From contig JAUMIR010000005.1 of the NCBI GenBank assembly GCA_030847615.1, positions 106,111,116 through 106,175,115 on the forward strand: a stretch of DNA of 64,000 nt. The letters run 5' to 3'. The notes under the pieces were generated by a model. The model saw only the letters and a program-made list of their open reading frames with translations. It was not told the origin of the DNA and did not search any database. The stretch is from Gambelia wislizenii. Lineage: Eukaryota > Chordata > Lepidosauria > Squamata > Crotaphytidae. This document shows, piece by piece, positions 1-10,779 of the stretch. The position numbers and the translations under genes were made by a program. Position 1 is the stretch's first letter. Each line of letters opens with the position of its first letter.

Positions 1-640
1 GTACTTGTACTATATCAAGCATGATAATTTCATGCCAAACCAAGTTGCATATAATGCATTTTATATTTTGAAATTAAGAAAGCAACATTCAGTCTATAAA
101 GCCAAGGTGGGCAAAGTGTACCCTGCAGGCCACACGTGGTTGCTCTGGGTTATCTTTGTGGCCTCCAGTGCCCCTTTGGTGTGTGTGTGTGTGTGTCAAT
201 TTTTTGCTCCAAAATACCAAAACATGGAGACATGGATGGCATTTCCACCATGTTTAGAGCCCCCCTGGGCCAAAATGAAATTTTGCAAATTTTTTCATAA
301 ATTTGTTTTGCCTTAAAATGCCCCCAAATACCCCATAGGGGCCCAGGAAGGCCCCAAAACAGCCCCTTCCATGTCACTTAGAGGCTTTTGGAAAGCAATT
401 GGGAGCAAAAAAATTGATTTTCTTTTGTAGGAACTGGTGCAGATTGGTGTGTGTGTGGCTTTCCAAGGTCTCCTGGAAAGCCAATGTGGCTGCCTAGTTC
501 TCCACAGTTGCCCACCCCTGCTTCAAGGGTGTTAGTACTGCATTTTTCAATGTTTTTCTGATAATTCTCCCCCCCCCAACCAAACTTATTTTCTCCTTCC
601 TCCCATGGTTTCAAAATTTCCAGTAATTTTACATCTCTAG
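1..640. other. Intergenic sequence with no gene
   Basis: No coding region is supported here. A (GT)n run lies at about 180-198. The stretch 200-370 is rich in short C-run and A-run motifs (ccccaaaat-like), which looks like an old repeat I cannot name. The short reading frames on both strands show no family resemblance. Confidence 0.5.
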
Positions 641-649
641 TGGAGCATT

Positions 650-820
650 GGTCCACCTAGCCCAGTATTGTCACCTTTGAGTGGCAGCAGGTTGACAGGG
701 TTTTAGGCAGGGTTTTAAATGGAGATCCCTGGCATTCTTGATGGTCTTCCATCCAAGTCCTGAAAAGATCCTGCTTAGCTTCCGACAAGATCAGGTGTGT
801 TCAAGATGGGTATGGTAGTA
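650..820 (-). repeat. 5S rRNA-derived SINE-like fragment
   Basis: Read on the minus strand, about 742-818 follows the 5' half of vertebrate 5S rRNA. Shared blocks include TCTTCCATCCAAGT and CTGCTTAGCTTCCGA on the plus strand, ending in a stretch like the 5S start (TTCAAGATGGGTATGG). Several bases are missing in the middle and no 5S gene is intact. The flanking 650-740, with a 'ggtccacctagcccagtattgtc' type sequence, belongs to a repeat that I recall as common in reptiles. A 5S-headed SINE copy is the best reading; it is not a functional rRNA gene. Confidence 0.6.
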
Positions 821-849
821 TACATGCATGGGTGAATTAACAGGGAAAT

Positions 850-1464
850 AACTATGCCTTGTTTTTTCATAAATTTACATCTCTTTCCAATAGCAAGGAA
901 TCTTAGAGAGAAGAGATGAAATCCAGTGTGAATACCCCTGTAGAAAAGTGTAGTAGAAAATCATCCCACCCCCACCACCCCTCTAGACTGGCAAAATATG
1001 TGAATGCTACCTGTGCTAGGTTCAATATGTGACATTCACATGATCTTGGCACTAACACATTAAGCCAAACAATATTTGAGATCCAAAAAGAAGTTGTATA
1101 GAGCAAAATGCCAAATTTATCTTTTCTTAATCACACACTAATGCCAACAATTGAACTATGGGAGCCTCCCAAAGGGGGAAAAAGACTTTCATTTTTTTCT
1201 GTTGTAATTTCAAGATGCTAAGGAGATACTTAGAGAGCAGGCTAACCAAACGGTTATGCACAGGAACACATTAATCAGGGTGGACACCTTTAGGACATGA
1301 GCCAGTTATTAAATACTGCTTGAAACAGACATTTCTTGAACACTGTGTTTTAGTCAAGTGTACAGATGATTCATTTCAGTGATATGCTACTACAATTATT
1401 CCTTATAGTAGTCAAGTAGGTATCCTGCATGGATGCACTGAGCAGGAAAATAAGTGTTCAATAA
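850..1464. other. Intergenic sequence, nothing recognised
   Basis: AT-rich, stop-dense sequence. I see no coding potential, no terminal repeats and no RNA gene. Confidence 0.5.
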
Positions 1465-1697
1465 TCCAGTATGGTGTAGTGGTTTGAGTGTTGGACTATG
1501 ACCCTGGAGAGCAGGGTTTGAATCCCCATTCAGCCATGGAAGCCCTGTGAGTGAACTTGGGCAAATCATACACTCTCAGCCTCAGAGGAAGGCAAATTCA
1601 ACCCCAGTCTGAACAAATCCTGCCAAGAAAACCTAGTGATAGGTTTGTCTTAGGGTTGTCATAAGTCAGAAACAACTTGAAGGTACACAACAACAAA
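1465..1697 (+). repeat. tRNA-derived SINE
   Basis: The head carries a pol III A box (TGGTGTAGTGG, 1472-1482) and B box (GGTTTGAATCC, 1515-1525). The body runs through the conserved 'actctcagcctcagaggaaggc' type segment and the 3' part ends in an (ACA/CAA)n tail at about 1685-1697. At least four other copies in this window share head, body and tail. It needs a LINE for mobility; I do not assign a formal family name. Confidence 0.85.
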
Positions 1698-2026
1698 GGC
1701 AAGGGTCTGCTAGAGACAATGGAAGCTGCTGAGGCAGGCAGGAAAATCTTGGATTTGTGAAGGGATTCTTACCTGTCCCTGTAAACTACCAATAGTGCTT
1801 GTTTCTATGTGCACAACTGTATGCATATGTACTGCTCTTGTGCTATCTCTGACCACTGACGACAGAGAACAGCATGCAACGTAATCTTTCAGCTGCTGGA
1901 GAGCTAGACTGGGGGAAAAAAGGAGTTTGTCTCCTTTTGGCTCTTCTTCATGGGATTTTCAAGGAATATACTCTTAGATGTGCAGTCTCTCATCCTAATC
2001 TGAACACACAGGATAATTTAATATGC

Positions 2027-2616
2027 CAGTTGGCCCTCTGTATCCATGGTTTTCCATTTATGGATTCAACCATCCATGGCTTGAAAATATTTTTTTTTAA
2101 AAATCTGAAAAGCAAACCTTGATTTTGCCATTTTATATAAGCGACACCATTTTACTATACCAGTGGTTCTTAACCTGTGGTCCGGGGACCTCCAGGGGTC
2201 TGCAATGTCCTCACAGGGGGTCCATGAAGATTTGAAGGCTGCTCAGCCCACATGATGGCCTGGCTGACTTGACCTGTGAATTGCTGTCAGTCCTCTCCAG
2301 CCACAAATTTGCAGGAAGAAGCAGGAGAAGAGTCTTCCCTCCCCTCCAGTGACTTTCAGGGAAGGTTTAATGGATGGTGTAATTGTATTATTATTATCAT
2401 CAGGCATTATTATGATTATTGTTGGAGTTTTAAATCTTGAGTTAGGTCTTGGGGGTCTGTGGCAACAAAATATATTTAAAGGGGGTCCCTGGTAAAGAAA
2501 AAGTTCAGAGCCACTGCACTACACCACTGTATATAATGGGACTTGAGCATCCACAGATTTTGGTATCCACGGTGGGTCCTGGAACCAAACTCCCGTGGAT
2601 ATCCAAGGGCGAACTG
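2027..2616 (+). mobile_element. Mariner/Tigger-like MITE, interrupted
   Basis: The ends are near-inverted: CAGTTGGCCCTCTGTATCCA at the left and a complementary GGATATCCAAGGGCGAACTG at the right, with TA following the right end. The interior has the 'ccatggttttccat...cacagattttggtatccacgg' type sequence of TA-inserting mariner MITEs. There is no transposase. A separate hAT-like MITE (2161-2516) sits inside it, so the original element was only about 230 bp. Confidence 0.7.
2161..2516 (+). mobile_element. hAT-like MITE nested in mariner MITE
   Basis: The termini are CAGTGGTTCTTAACCTG at the left and AGAGCCACTG at the right, inverted to each other. The flanking 8-mers tactatac (2153-2160) and cactacac (2517-2524) match at 6 of 8 positions, as expected for an old hAT 8-bp target duplication. 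The interior is non-coding. Confidence 0.65.
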
Positions 2617-2619
2617 TAG

Positions 2620-2790
2620 TTTAAAGTGGGTGGTGGTTGGGTAGCTTTTGGCTCTCTAGATGCTTTGGCTTACAACTCCCATCAGCCCAATGCAGCATGA
2701 CCAGTGACAAGGGATCATGGGTTTTGTAATCCAACATACTTGGAGGCCAAAACATTCCCACCCTTTCAACAACTGAAGCAGAAGTAGGCA
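2620..2790. repeat. Old hAT-type MITE fragment
   Basis: Contains the 'ggcttacaactcccatcagcccaatgcagcatg' type core with a mirrored 'gggttttgtaatccaacatacttggaggcc' segment. This is the usual palindromic core of reptile hAT MITEs. Ends are not clear. Confidence 0.4.
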
Positions 2791-4100
2791 TCAACAGGAA
2801 CCTCATCTGAGCTGAATTCCTGTCCCTACTCAACTGTAACTGTAACTTTTATTGTTTATAGGCATTGAATTTCTTCAAGTGTTATTTTTTATTGTCAGAT
2901 TTCAACTGAATTGCCCCTCTAGTTTGTTTTAGTTGGTCATATTATAATAAAACATAGTCCAGAATCAATCACAGAGTGGCACAGGCCTAAGTCTCACTGA
3001 TTTCAATATGATTTATGTGGATATTTACTACATGCTGGACTAGCTTGTGGCTATAGTGTAGGGGAAAAAAGAACATGCATGAGAGTTTGTTTTAAAGAGT
3101 TATGTCAACTGAAAGAACCACTAGAATACTTTTTAAATTGCCTTAGGAATCCTAGCCACCATATTCAAATTGTCCAGTTTAGACTGAATATTGGCTTCCT
3201 TCAATTAAGTTTTGTTGTGTATTTGGCAGGATTTCACACCCAAACCTCCCATCTGCAGCTTGCACCTGCTCTGCACAATTTTTAAAAAGTCAGATAGGTC
3301 TGAACTTCCTGGACTGCCACAGTTCCTGTAGGCAGACAGCTTGAAGACAAGCCTATTTGTTATCATAAGATGGAGGAGGTTGTTATGTGCATAAAATAGT
3401 GTTCACTTCTAGCTTCCACAATTTTGTTTTTGTTCCTTAGAAAGTAGCTTCTTTCTTGCAGACAACTGTTTCCCCAAGGCACAAACTATGGGAAGCTAAG
3501 GAGTGGACAGAACAGTATTCTTGGAAGAGACGGGATTTGCCCATCGGATGGCTCCTTACACAAAGCTACACATTGCCAAAAAAAGGACAAAAATGATCAT
3601 TGTGCTCAAGGAGGAAGCAGACACCATTTGAGGGGTTTAAAATATTGGGGTACAACTTTATTTATTACAAACAGAGGAGAAAAAAAGGTTGGAATTAAGG
3701 TTGCATTTCACTCCCTAGCTGCCTGAAGCTTGTAAGTGATCCTGCTGCTATGGTAAGTTTACCCTGGTGGCAGCATTGCTAAGTTTGGCATGTTTGAGTT
3801 TGCCCCGCAAGTGTCCAGATCTGCTCCCCAGTCACCCCTCTAGAATCAATTATGATTATGTTCCTAGTTATTTCTAATTTGTCTACAATAGTTAATTGGG
3901 GCCCTTTTGCTTTACACTTGCCCCACCAAAGTGATGAAAAAGATATGTAAGAAAGATATGCAAGAAAACATGAAGAGCAGAAATACACATATACTTTTCT
4001 GAAGGTGGTATTAGCTCATGGAAAGTGAAAAAAAGGGTAAGCCCTGTGACAATCTGATGCCCAGGATGAACAGCGAATGCCTGAGATAACCCTACATCAA
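2791..4100. other. Intergenic sequence, nothing recognised
   Basis: No supported gene. There is only AT-rich unique-looking sequence and short random reading frames. Confidence 0.45.
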
Positions 4101-4169
4101 AGAATGGTGAGTGAGTAGAGGTTTTTTTTGTGTGGCTACAGTGAGGCTAAGCTACATGGTGACATAATC

Positions 4170-4530
4170 TTGCCCAAATGTCATCTCATGAGATGCTTCC
4201 CAAATGCTGCAAGATTCTTGTCTAGATCTGCCACATTTAGTGAAACTAGATCTTGTGGCAGCTTGAAGGGGAACTTCTCTGTGATGGCCCCCATGTCGTG
4301 GAATGACCTCTCCTTAGAGCTATGATTGGTGCCTACGATGTAGGTTCCCTAGTAGTTAGTAAAAAAATATTTTTGCCCATCTGGCACCCATTTCTATTAT
4401 CAGATTTACTTAACCTTGGGATTCTTTGCTATCTCTTTTATTGTTCTTCTCATTGTGGCAGTTTATATCTTCTAAGCTTTCTTATCTTTTATTATGAAAT
4501 GCATAAAGTTTTGTTATGAAAAACAAACAA
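4170..4530 (+). repeat. Probable L2-like LINE 3' fragment
   Basis: The segment around 4285-4310 ('gatggcccccatgtcgtggaatgacctctcc') resembles the 3' region of L2-type LINEs seen in reptiles. It is followed by T-rich sequence. The assignment rests on recognition of this phrase only. Confidence 0.35.
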
Positions 4531-4791
4531 ATACTAACAATAATTATTCCATCTAAAATCACCGAGTTGACTAGAAATATAAGTACTGCCCAGGAATGTG
4601 GTCTAAAATACTTACATGTCTGGCCCTATCATTTGGCATACTAAGGAGGTCACCAATAATAAAAATTGATTTACACTCTAGGCAATTTTTGCAAGGAAGG
4701 AGTAACATTTTTATCCTCCACATAAAGTAATAAAATGTCTTTGACTGGCTTTGAATACAGGTGTGTATGCCCCATCTTCTTCCTAAACAGT

Positions 4792-5215
4792 GGGCTTGTC
4801 TATACGAGGTGGTGGGGGGATGTGGATTGTTGCGCACTAATGTCAATTTGAAGCAGCTTCGATTTGTCTTAACTTTTTTTTGGCAAAATCACAGGCATGC
4901 GAAGCTATTCACTTTTGCTGTCCTAACAGGCATTCCTGCAAAGCAAGATGGTGGGTGTGAGTGAATTACTCACATTGTTAATTTCACCAGTTGCTGCCGC
5001 CGAACAGTAATTTTTTCAAAGCATTTCTAAGGTGCAAAAGTGCAATAGTTTGCCTAAACATTTTTTTTAAAAAAACAAAAGCCTGTTTTGTCACCTCAGC
5101 ACATGGTCACTAAGGTGAAAATCCAACATAGCAGCTCCAGACGCTTGCCTTGTTAGCAAGTTCCACTCCCAGCACACATCTGACAAATCAGCCTTCCACT
5201 TCTCTTTCAGCAGGA
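4792..5215 (-). mobile_element. MITE of the GGGCTTGTCTA family, copy 1
   Basis: It begins with GGGCTTGTCTATACGAGG. Read in the opposite sense it aligns in blocks with copies at 35835-36744, 46975-47312 and 52085-52473: a 'gcaagatggtggg' block, an 'agtgaattactc' block, and 'caccagttgctg' next to an A/T-rich 'aaaaaaacaaa'. The far end is not defined. Superfamily is unresolved. Confidence 0.55.
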
Positions 5216-5219
5216 ATGT

Positions 5220-5320
5220 ATTATTATATTTATTATTTTATTATTTAGTTATTTATACCCTGCTCTTCAGCCACAAGGCTATCAGAGCGGCTTACAAATT
5301 GTTTTAAGCAATAGCAATTT
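5220..5320 (-). repeat. LINE 3' tail-like fragment
   Basis: An (ATT/ATTT)n tract is followed by 'tataccctgctcttcagccacaaggctatcagagcggcttac'. Reversed, this reads like the common reptile LINE 3' end with an 'AAATAAATAAT' tail. Confidence 0.45.
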
Positions 5321-5689
5321 ACACATCTAACTGCATTAAACAGTTTCCAATGTGTGTTAGCTAATTGCCCGCACAAGCCGGGTACTCATTTTACCGACCT
5401 ACGAAAGGATGGAAGGCTGAGTGAACCTTGGAGCCCGCTGGAATCGAACTTGCAATGTGGTGACTTGCAGTACTGGCATTTAACCACTGTGCCACCAGTG
5501 AATGTGAATGAATGTGAATCAGATTGTCCAAGGAAGCGGGAATGCACATTATCCGCAGAGCTTTTTAAAAACTTCAGGAAAAGCCGTGAAGGCTTTTCCT
5601 TCAGAGTTTTTGGTGGATTTGACCCCTCTAATTCTGAATACTGTGGATTGATGTGGGAAGGCATTTAAATGAAAATTATATTCCTGACA

Positions 5690-6178
5690 ACCATATACAG
5701 GTCATAGCCATCAAATTACAATTTTACAAAAATTATTAAAATTATTAAAAACCATTTAAAACGTTTAAAATCACTGTTGGCTCTATAATGTATATAGCGA
5801 TAAACATTTAATACAAAGATTACAAAAGTGTTTAATATTAATCATGGCACGGTGTTACATAATCCATTCAAATCAGTATAAATATGTTTATCACAAGTTC
5901 CCACCTGGATCATTAAAATCTAATCTGAGTTTGGCTGCTTTCACTGAAAATCTGGCAGTATTAAACATGACAGACTTGGCTGTATTGGATAGCAAATATT
6001 TGATTTTCTCCAGATCATTTTGGTTAGCTACTAGTTCTAAACTTCTCTTCAGAAACTTATCTCTTGGGGTTTTATATATCCTACAATGTAGCATATAATG
6101 TATGGTGTCTTCAGTGTCCCCACTGGCATTTAGAGAAATTGTATTCTCAAATTCTATGAGAAGTATTTTCACCATTTA
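5690..6178 (-). pseudogene. LINE ORF2 C-terminal fragment (related to the 39 kb LINE)
   Basis: The minus-strand frame at 5891-6175 ends in a segment of the pattern E-D-T-x-H-Y-M-L-H-C followed by a region ending 'FNTARFSVKAAKLR'. The ORF2 at 39531-42863 has the same arrangement: a Cys/His finger (residues 1032-1049), then 'YNVARFCAAAVKIR'. I infer a 5'-truncated, diverged copy of the same or a sister endonuclease-type LINE, with its A/T-rich 3' untranslated part at 5690-5890. The first cysteines of the finger are lost. It is not functional. Confidence 0.6.
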
Positions 6179-6264
6179 GACAACCCTAGAGTCCCTGTTC
6201 CAATGTATATTTATTGCAGTGAGATAGAAACATAAGAACGTACAAAGACATACCCTCCAACATT

Positions 6265-6590
6265 TCAGAAATGAAAACTGGGACGTATGTGGCCAAGCAA
6301 CATCAGGGTATGGTGAAGACGGTAAACATTATTAATGAGGAAGAACATACAAGCTAGGAGTGGCTATAGCAGTCCGCTTTTGCCTGAACCTACTGGGAAG
6401 GGCAAGATTACCTCCTCCTCTCCTTTGCCTCCTGCTGAGTTAGCTGAAGGCAACTACTTTTGTACTCCATTTGCAGCAACTGAATTAAACTGAGAACCAA
6501 GGGGGAAAGTGAGAAGAAGAGAGAGAAACTGGGACTTTTAAAAGCACTTGAAAAAGTGGGACAATAGAGGATTAACTGGGACAGTTGGAT
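6265..6590 (+). repeat. Unnamed interspersed repeat, copy A
   Basis: About 325 bp align base for base in long blocks with 12366-12700 in the same orientation. Shared blocks include TGTGGCCAAGCAA, AACATTATTAATGAGGAAG and AAAGTGGGACAA/AAAGTTGGACAA. There is no coding potential and no clear terminal repeat. I do not recognise the family. Confidence 0.7.
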
Positions 6591-6599
6591 GGGATGCAG

Positions 6600-7640
6600 A
6601 TAAATTATGTGCTATGGGTAGACGGAGGGAAAAAAGGGATATGCTTCCCCTGCCTTTTCCTTCTGTCATCTAAATGAGTCAAAAACCTTTGAGGGACACG
6701 TCACTAGCTCATCTTGCCGTATCCTCACTGTGCCACTCCAAAGAACCTGGTGGGCAGGGAGACCTCGAGGAGGCTCATGCTACATACTTAACAGTTTTAG
6801 GAAACTTCCATCACCTCATTGGTGAGCACTGGCAGCCAAGGGAGCATTATGTGCCTCTGTGTTGTGTAGGTGCAATCCTTGCCTTATAGGGAGAGGTCTT
6901 GTGGAGTGGCAGGAAGTTGGAATGATCCCTTGCTGTTTTTGGATAAGAGTAGAGGGATATACGGCCACTTGCCAGCTTCCCTCCAGTTTTTCTCCTTCAC
7001 CACGTACCTCAGACATTTGAAGCAGCAGCTTTAAAATGTGCAGCGTCAAGGATGCCAAGAGGCTCCTTGCCTTGGGATTTAAGGCCTCAGTCCTATTGCT
7101 AGTCCAAGGATAGGAATAAGGCATCCTTGCAGATATCACTGGACTAGGCCACATAGTCTAGTAGCGAGCAATGCTGGAAGTTGAAGTCCAATAACATCAG
7201 GAGGTCCAACAACACTCCCATTTCTGTGCTAGTCCCAACTAAAGCATATCCACTGACTCAATTGTTGACTGGTAAATGTACAAATCCTATTGATTTAGTG
7301 GGTGTAGTCTATTTAGGATTTTAATTTAGGCCTGTGCACCTTTCCCTGAAAGATGCTGCAGCTTTTGTGCTCCAAAAGGTCACAGACCTTTGCATGCAAT
7401 GAAGAGCCTACAAAGGTGCCAGGGGAAGGGAGACACTTTAAGTTCAGGTTTAGTTTCATTGATTGCTAGTTCTCTTCTTGGTTGAAATTTAAGATTCTAG
7501 CTATTACCTGTAAAGCTGTCCCCCTATGTCGTCTCATCCATCCCCCCTGCCCCAAGTTTTTGTGTGTTCCACTGTCAGCAGCTGGGATGACAGAATCCAG
7601 ATCCTTGAATTCAGTGCCTGTAGCGAGTTGGGCCAATGCC
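6600..7640. other. Intergenic sequence with a small MITE fragment
   Basis: No gene. At 7165-7205 the phrase 'gctggaagttgaagtccaataacatcaggaggtcc' is a fragment of a common hAT-type MITE. The rest is unassigned. Confidence 0.45.
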
Positions 7641-7645
7641 ACCAG

Positions 7646-8385
7646 TGTTATATGCCCTGACATCCCCTCCCCTTTCCATACGTCACTAATTGGCTATAAT
7701 TCATAATTTGGTTTATATCAACACTTCATGTGGCTAGCAGTAGACCAGGACTGCCCAAATATAGGGACTAGTAAAGGTTTGCTCAAAACCTGAGAAGAGG
7801 TCTTGGAAATTTCCAAAAACAGACACACCTGGGAAGTAATTATGTGGAGCCCCCTCAAACAGTAGTTAGGGTGGAATGTGCTAATTCTCCTGGAAGCACA
7901 TGGCAGTGACTCATACGCTAAAACAATCAAGTGTCTGGAGCATCCAGGACTATGCAAATGTTTTGTCTTCACACCTCTCATACACACAATAGTAGGTTGC
8001 CTGAAAACCCATCAGTCTTGATGTTGCAACCATTAACGTCCATTAACAAAGCCAGAGCTTCCATTGTCTAACTGTGGGAAACTCAAACATTGTTTTCCAC
8101 TCATAGCACCCCTTAAGGGTAAATATCAAGTACTGTATAAACATTACCCCATAACACAGCCAAAGCCCACACAGCCTTTATACCTCCCATCACTCTGTCA
8201 GTCTGCTATGTGATCCTCAGAGCTCCATCTGAGTACCTTCTGCTTCTCAGATCTCTGCTCATCAGACAGATACAGTATAGTCCATCATCCCAAACTCTAT
8301 TCCTCTATCCCAATACTTCCTCCTATCTTTCGTTAGCCTTGTGTGACTGCTCGAAGCTTGAATGTATGTGTGAGTGGACCCCACA
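7646..8385 (+). repeat. Endogenous retrovirus solo LTR, truncated copy
   Basis: It starts TGTTATATGCCCTGACATCC, matching the starts of the LTRs at 16079 and 56575. It shares their interior: 'cataattgg/cattaacaaagcc', 'gggaaactcaaacattgttttccact', 'tcactctgtcagtctgc', 'attcctctatcccaatacttcc', 'ccttgtgtgactg'. The polyadenylation and U5 parts present in other copies are missing, so it is 3'-truncated near 8385. No viral coding sequence is attached. Confidence 0.7.
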
Positions 8386-8448
8386 CACTTTGGGCAACAC
8401 CAGGTACTATAGATGGATTTTGGTGCCCTTGTTACACCATGGCTAAAT

Positions 8449-8973
8449 GTTAACAGCTGTCCCGTGGCAAAATAAGGCTTAATTTGCATTATTTACTTCC
8501 TTAGATACTGTCTCCCCCTCCCCCATTAGCTTGGCAGTTTGAGGCTGGGAAAAATTATAAAGGCTAAGAGTGGACTGGGGGAGTGAATTTTCCTCCGTTA
8601 CTAACCTGCTTGCACAGTTGTCATAGCTATGGCAAGGAGAGATGGGCCATGGTTGTGTACTTTCCTTTTTTTGTTCCGGCTTCTGAACTATATAACCCTT
8701 GGAATGCCATCTTCCATTGGCCTCACCCTGTATGGGGTGCATGCCAGCCCATGTTGACCCAGAATGGTCTGAGTAATTTTAGGGCCCAATTCTACCATCG
8801 GCTATGAGGGGATTCTGGACCCACCAGCTAAAGACTGTGATGCTTCTCTATTGTATATCATCTGCTGTATCATTTACCACCAATAAACCTTATTTTACAG
8901 TAGCAGTGTGTAGCAGTGTTTGGTACCAAATGAGTCAGGGGTGGCTTGCTACTATACCCAGTTGCAAGACAGA
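8449..8973 (+). repeat. Possible second LTR family (tentative)
   Basis: The segment begins TGTTAACAG and ends CAGAACA. It has a TATA-like ACTATATAA at about 8687 and an AATAAA at about 8882, followed by a T/G-rich stretch, which is the order expected of an LTR. No matching flanking duplication is visible and no second copy is present in the window. Treat as a suggestion. Confidence 0.3.
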
Positions 8974-9049
8974 ACAGTGACCAACGAAAATACTTTGGTA
9001 TGGCTTTCCCCAACCAAATGAAATACAGTATTTGGCTCACCTTCTGCTT

Positions 9050-9600
9050 GATTATGGTTCTTACTCCCCTGCTTTAATTGTTTTAGTTTTGCTACTCTTT
9101 AATTTCATTAATCAGTTATTATGATTTTTACATGTTTCCTTTTCATTGTTTTTAACATGAGTCACTCTGACCACTCTGAGGAAAGCTGATAAAAATCCTG
9201 AAAGTAGCCAGGTAATCAATACATTGCACGATGCCTGGGATATTATATGCAGTAGGTAAAGAAAGGGACACATCCTGCCCATCTATATGGGACTAAACTC
9301 TATTATATTCTGAGCTAATAATGTAAAAACACACTATTAAGTCTGAGTTTCCTGCACAGAAAAACCACATGTACTTCTGTGCCAAATATTTCCTTGGAAT
9401 ACTTTGCAAGTGCGAATATATGGGTAGGGGAAGGATCCACTGAAATCTGCACTTTCCCCTGCAGTGGGAAGAATACTATTGGAATTATGTGCATACCAGG
9501 ATGATGTAAGTGAAGATTTATATCCCTGACAAATGGGTTGTGAGGTACACTGCATTGATTGATCAACTAATTACACTTAAAACTACATGACAATCAGAGC
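9050..9600. other. Intergenic sequence with LINE-tail-like bits
   Basis: 9060-9200 has the T-rich 'ctttaattgttttag...gtcactctgaccactctgagg' character of an L2-like 3' end. Nothing is recognisable at 9200-9600. Confidence 0.35.
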
Positions 9601-10010
9601 TCTCTAGATGGTGTAAAAAAAATTAAAAATTAGAAACAGTGGCTAGAGACTACAAGAGACTACAATAACAATAACTAACAATAAAACCAACAGCAAGCAT
9701 TTTTTTAAAGCCCACATAGCAAAGCATATGAAACAGAAATAAAATTAGCAGCAAACTAAAAAAATATTAACACCTGGGGAAAAAACCCAAAATAGTTCTT
9801 AAAATGCCCAATATAATAAAAAGGCATTCACCTGGCATTGTAAAAACCACAGTGTAGGCACATGGCATACCTGTCTGAAGAAAGCATTCCAAAGACAGCA
9901 TGCCCCCAATGAAAAGGCCTCATGTAACCATTTATCTCACTTCATCTGGCACAGGCACCTGGAGGAGGGCATTGAATGTGATGACCTAAGGTCTGGGGGT
10001 AGGTAGATAT
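9600..10010 (-). repeat. L2-like LINE 3' fragment
   Basis: Read on the minus strand, the sequence runs from a 'gccttttcattggggg...ctttggaatgctttcttcagacagg' segment into 'cctttttattat...gggcattttaag' and then T-rich sequence. That is the usual order in the 3' part of reptile L2 elements. No reading frame is left. Confidence 0.45.
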
Positions 10011-10147
10011 GGAAAGAAACAATCCTTCTAAAACCAGGAGTGGCATGTCCTAGGATGATCCAGAGAGGACACACCTTCAGATAGCTTCTGCAGTACATCC
10101 CAGGCTGGCTGAGAGGCTGTGAGAGTTGTAGTCCCCCAAAAGTAATA

Positions 10148-10368
10148 TAGGTTGACCCCTGTATCTATGAATTCGGTAGCCACATTTTCATTTAATAGAA
10201 GTCTGAAAAACATATGTTCTCTCTAGGCATTTTTAGGTCCTCTAATGCAATGCTATGGTTAGCTTCTGGTGTTCATCTCATTGAAAATAATAGGGTTCCC
10301 TATTAGCCATGGTTTCAGGTATTGATGGGCTGGTGGTGGTGGTCTTGGAACATATCCATTGCTTTATG
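10148..10368 (+). mobile_element. Mariner-like MITE, decayed copy
   Basis: It begins after TA with TAGGTTGACCCCTGTATCTATG and shares with 13273-13493 the interior 'tgttctctctaggcatttttaggtcct', 'catctcattgaaaataatagggttccctatta' and 'ccatggtttcaggta'. The right terminal repeat is lost. Confidence 0.6.
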
Positions 10369-10441
10369 TATCATAAAGCTTTAGTGAATCCTGTAGTTCC
10401 CCCACATCTGTGGAAATGATTTCAAAACAACTTGCATCTGA

Positions 10442-10770
10442 GGACTTTTTCGGATGGGGTTTTGTAATGGAAGCAGCCTCGTCCCCGTTGTGAGGCTGCT
10501 GCGCGGCAGGGGGTCCATTTCGGATGACGCTGCCCCTGCCAATACTGTTGCGGAAGTGCTGGAAGGCTGCAGCGCCATATTTGGCAATTTTCTAATCACG
10601 AAAGTTGATTGTGATTAGGCAATCGCCAAATATGGTGCTGCAGCCTCCCAGCACTTCCGCAACAGTATTGGCGTGGGCACAGCGTCATCCAAAACAGACT
10701 CCCTGTCACTCAGCAGCCTTGCAATGGGGACGAGGCTGCTTCCGTTACAAAACCCCATCCGAAAAAGTCC
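10442..10770. mobile_element. Foldback Harbinger-like MITE, TGA duplication
   Basis: The two halves are near-perfect reverse complements. The ends are GGACTTTTTCGGATGGGG and its complement, the centre is at about 10600, and the arms are about 150 bp. Both sides are followed by TGA (10439-10441 and 10771-10773), a 3-bp duplication as made by PIF/Harbinger transposases. The arms contain CpG-rich segments such as GACGAGGCTGC. There is no gene; short frames here are shadows of the palindrome. Confidence 0.75.
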
Positions 10771-10779
10771 TGAATGTAT

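Noticed and set aside
742..818. Functional 5S rRNA gene
   Set aside because: Only the 5' half is recognisable, with internal deletions, and it is embedded in repeat sequence.
1472..1525. tRNA gene suggested by A and B boxes
   Set aside because: No cloverleaf is maintained; the body and tail are those of a SINE with several copies in the window.
10442..10770. CRISPR-like or other array of repeats
   Set aside because: Single palindrome with a 3-bp flanking duplication; a foldback transposon explains it.
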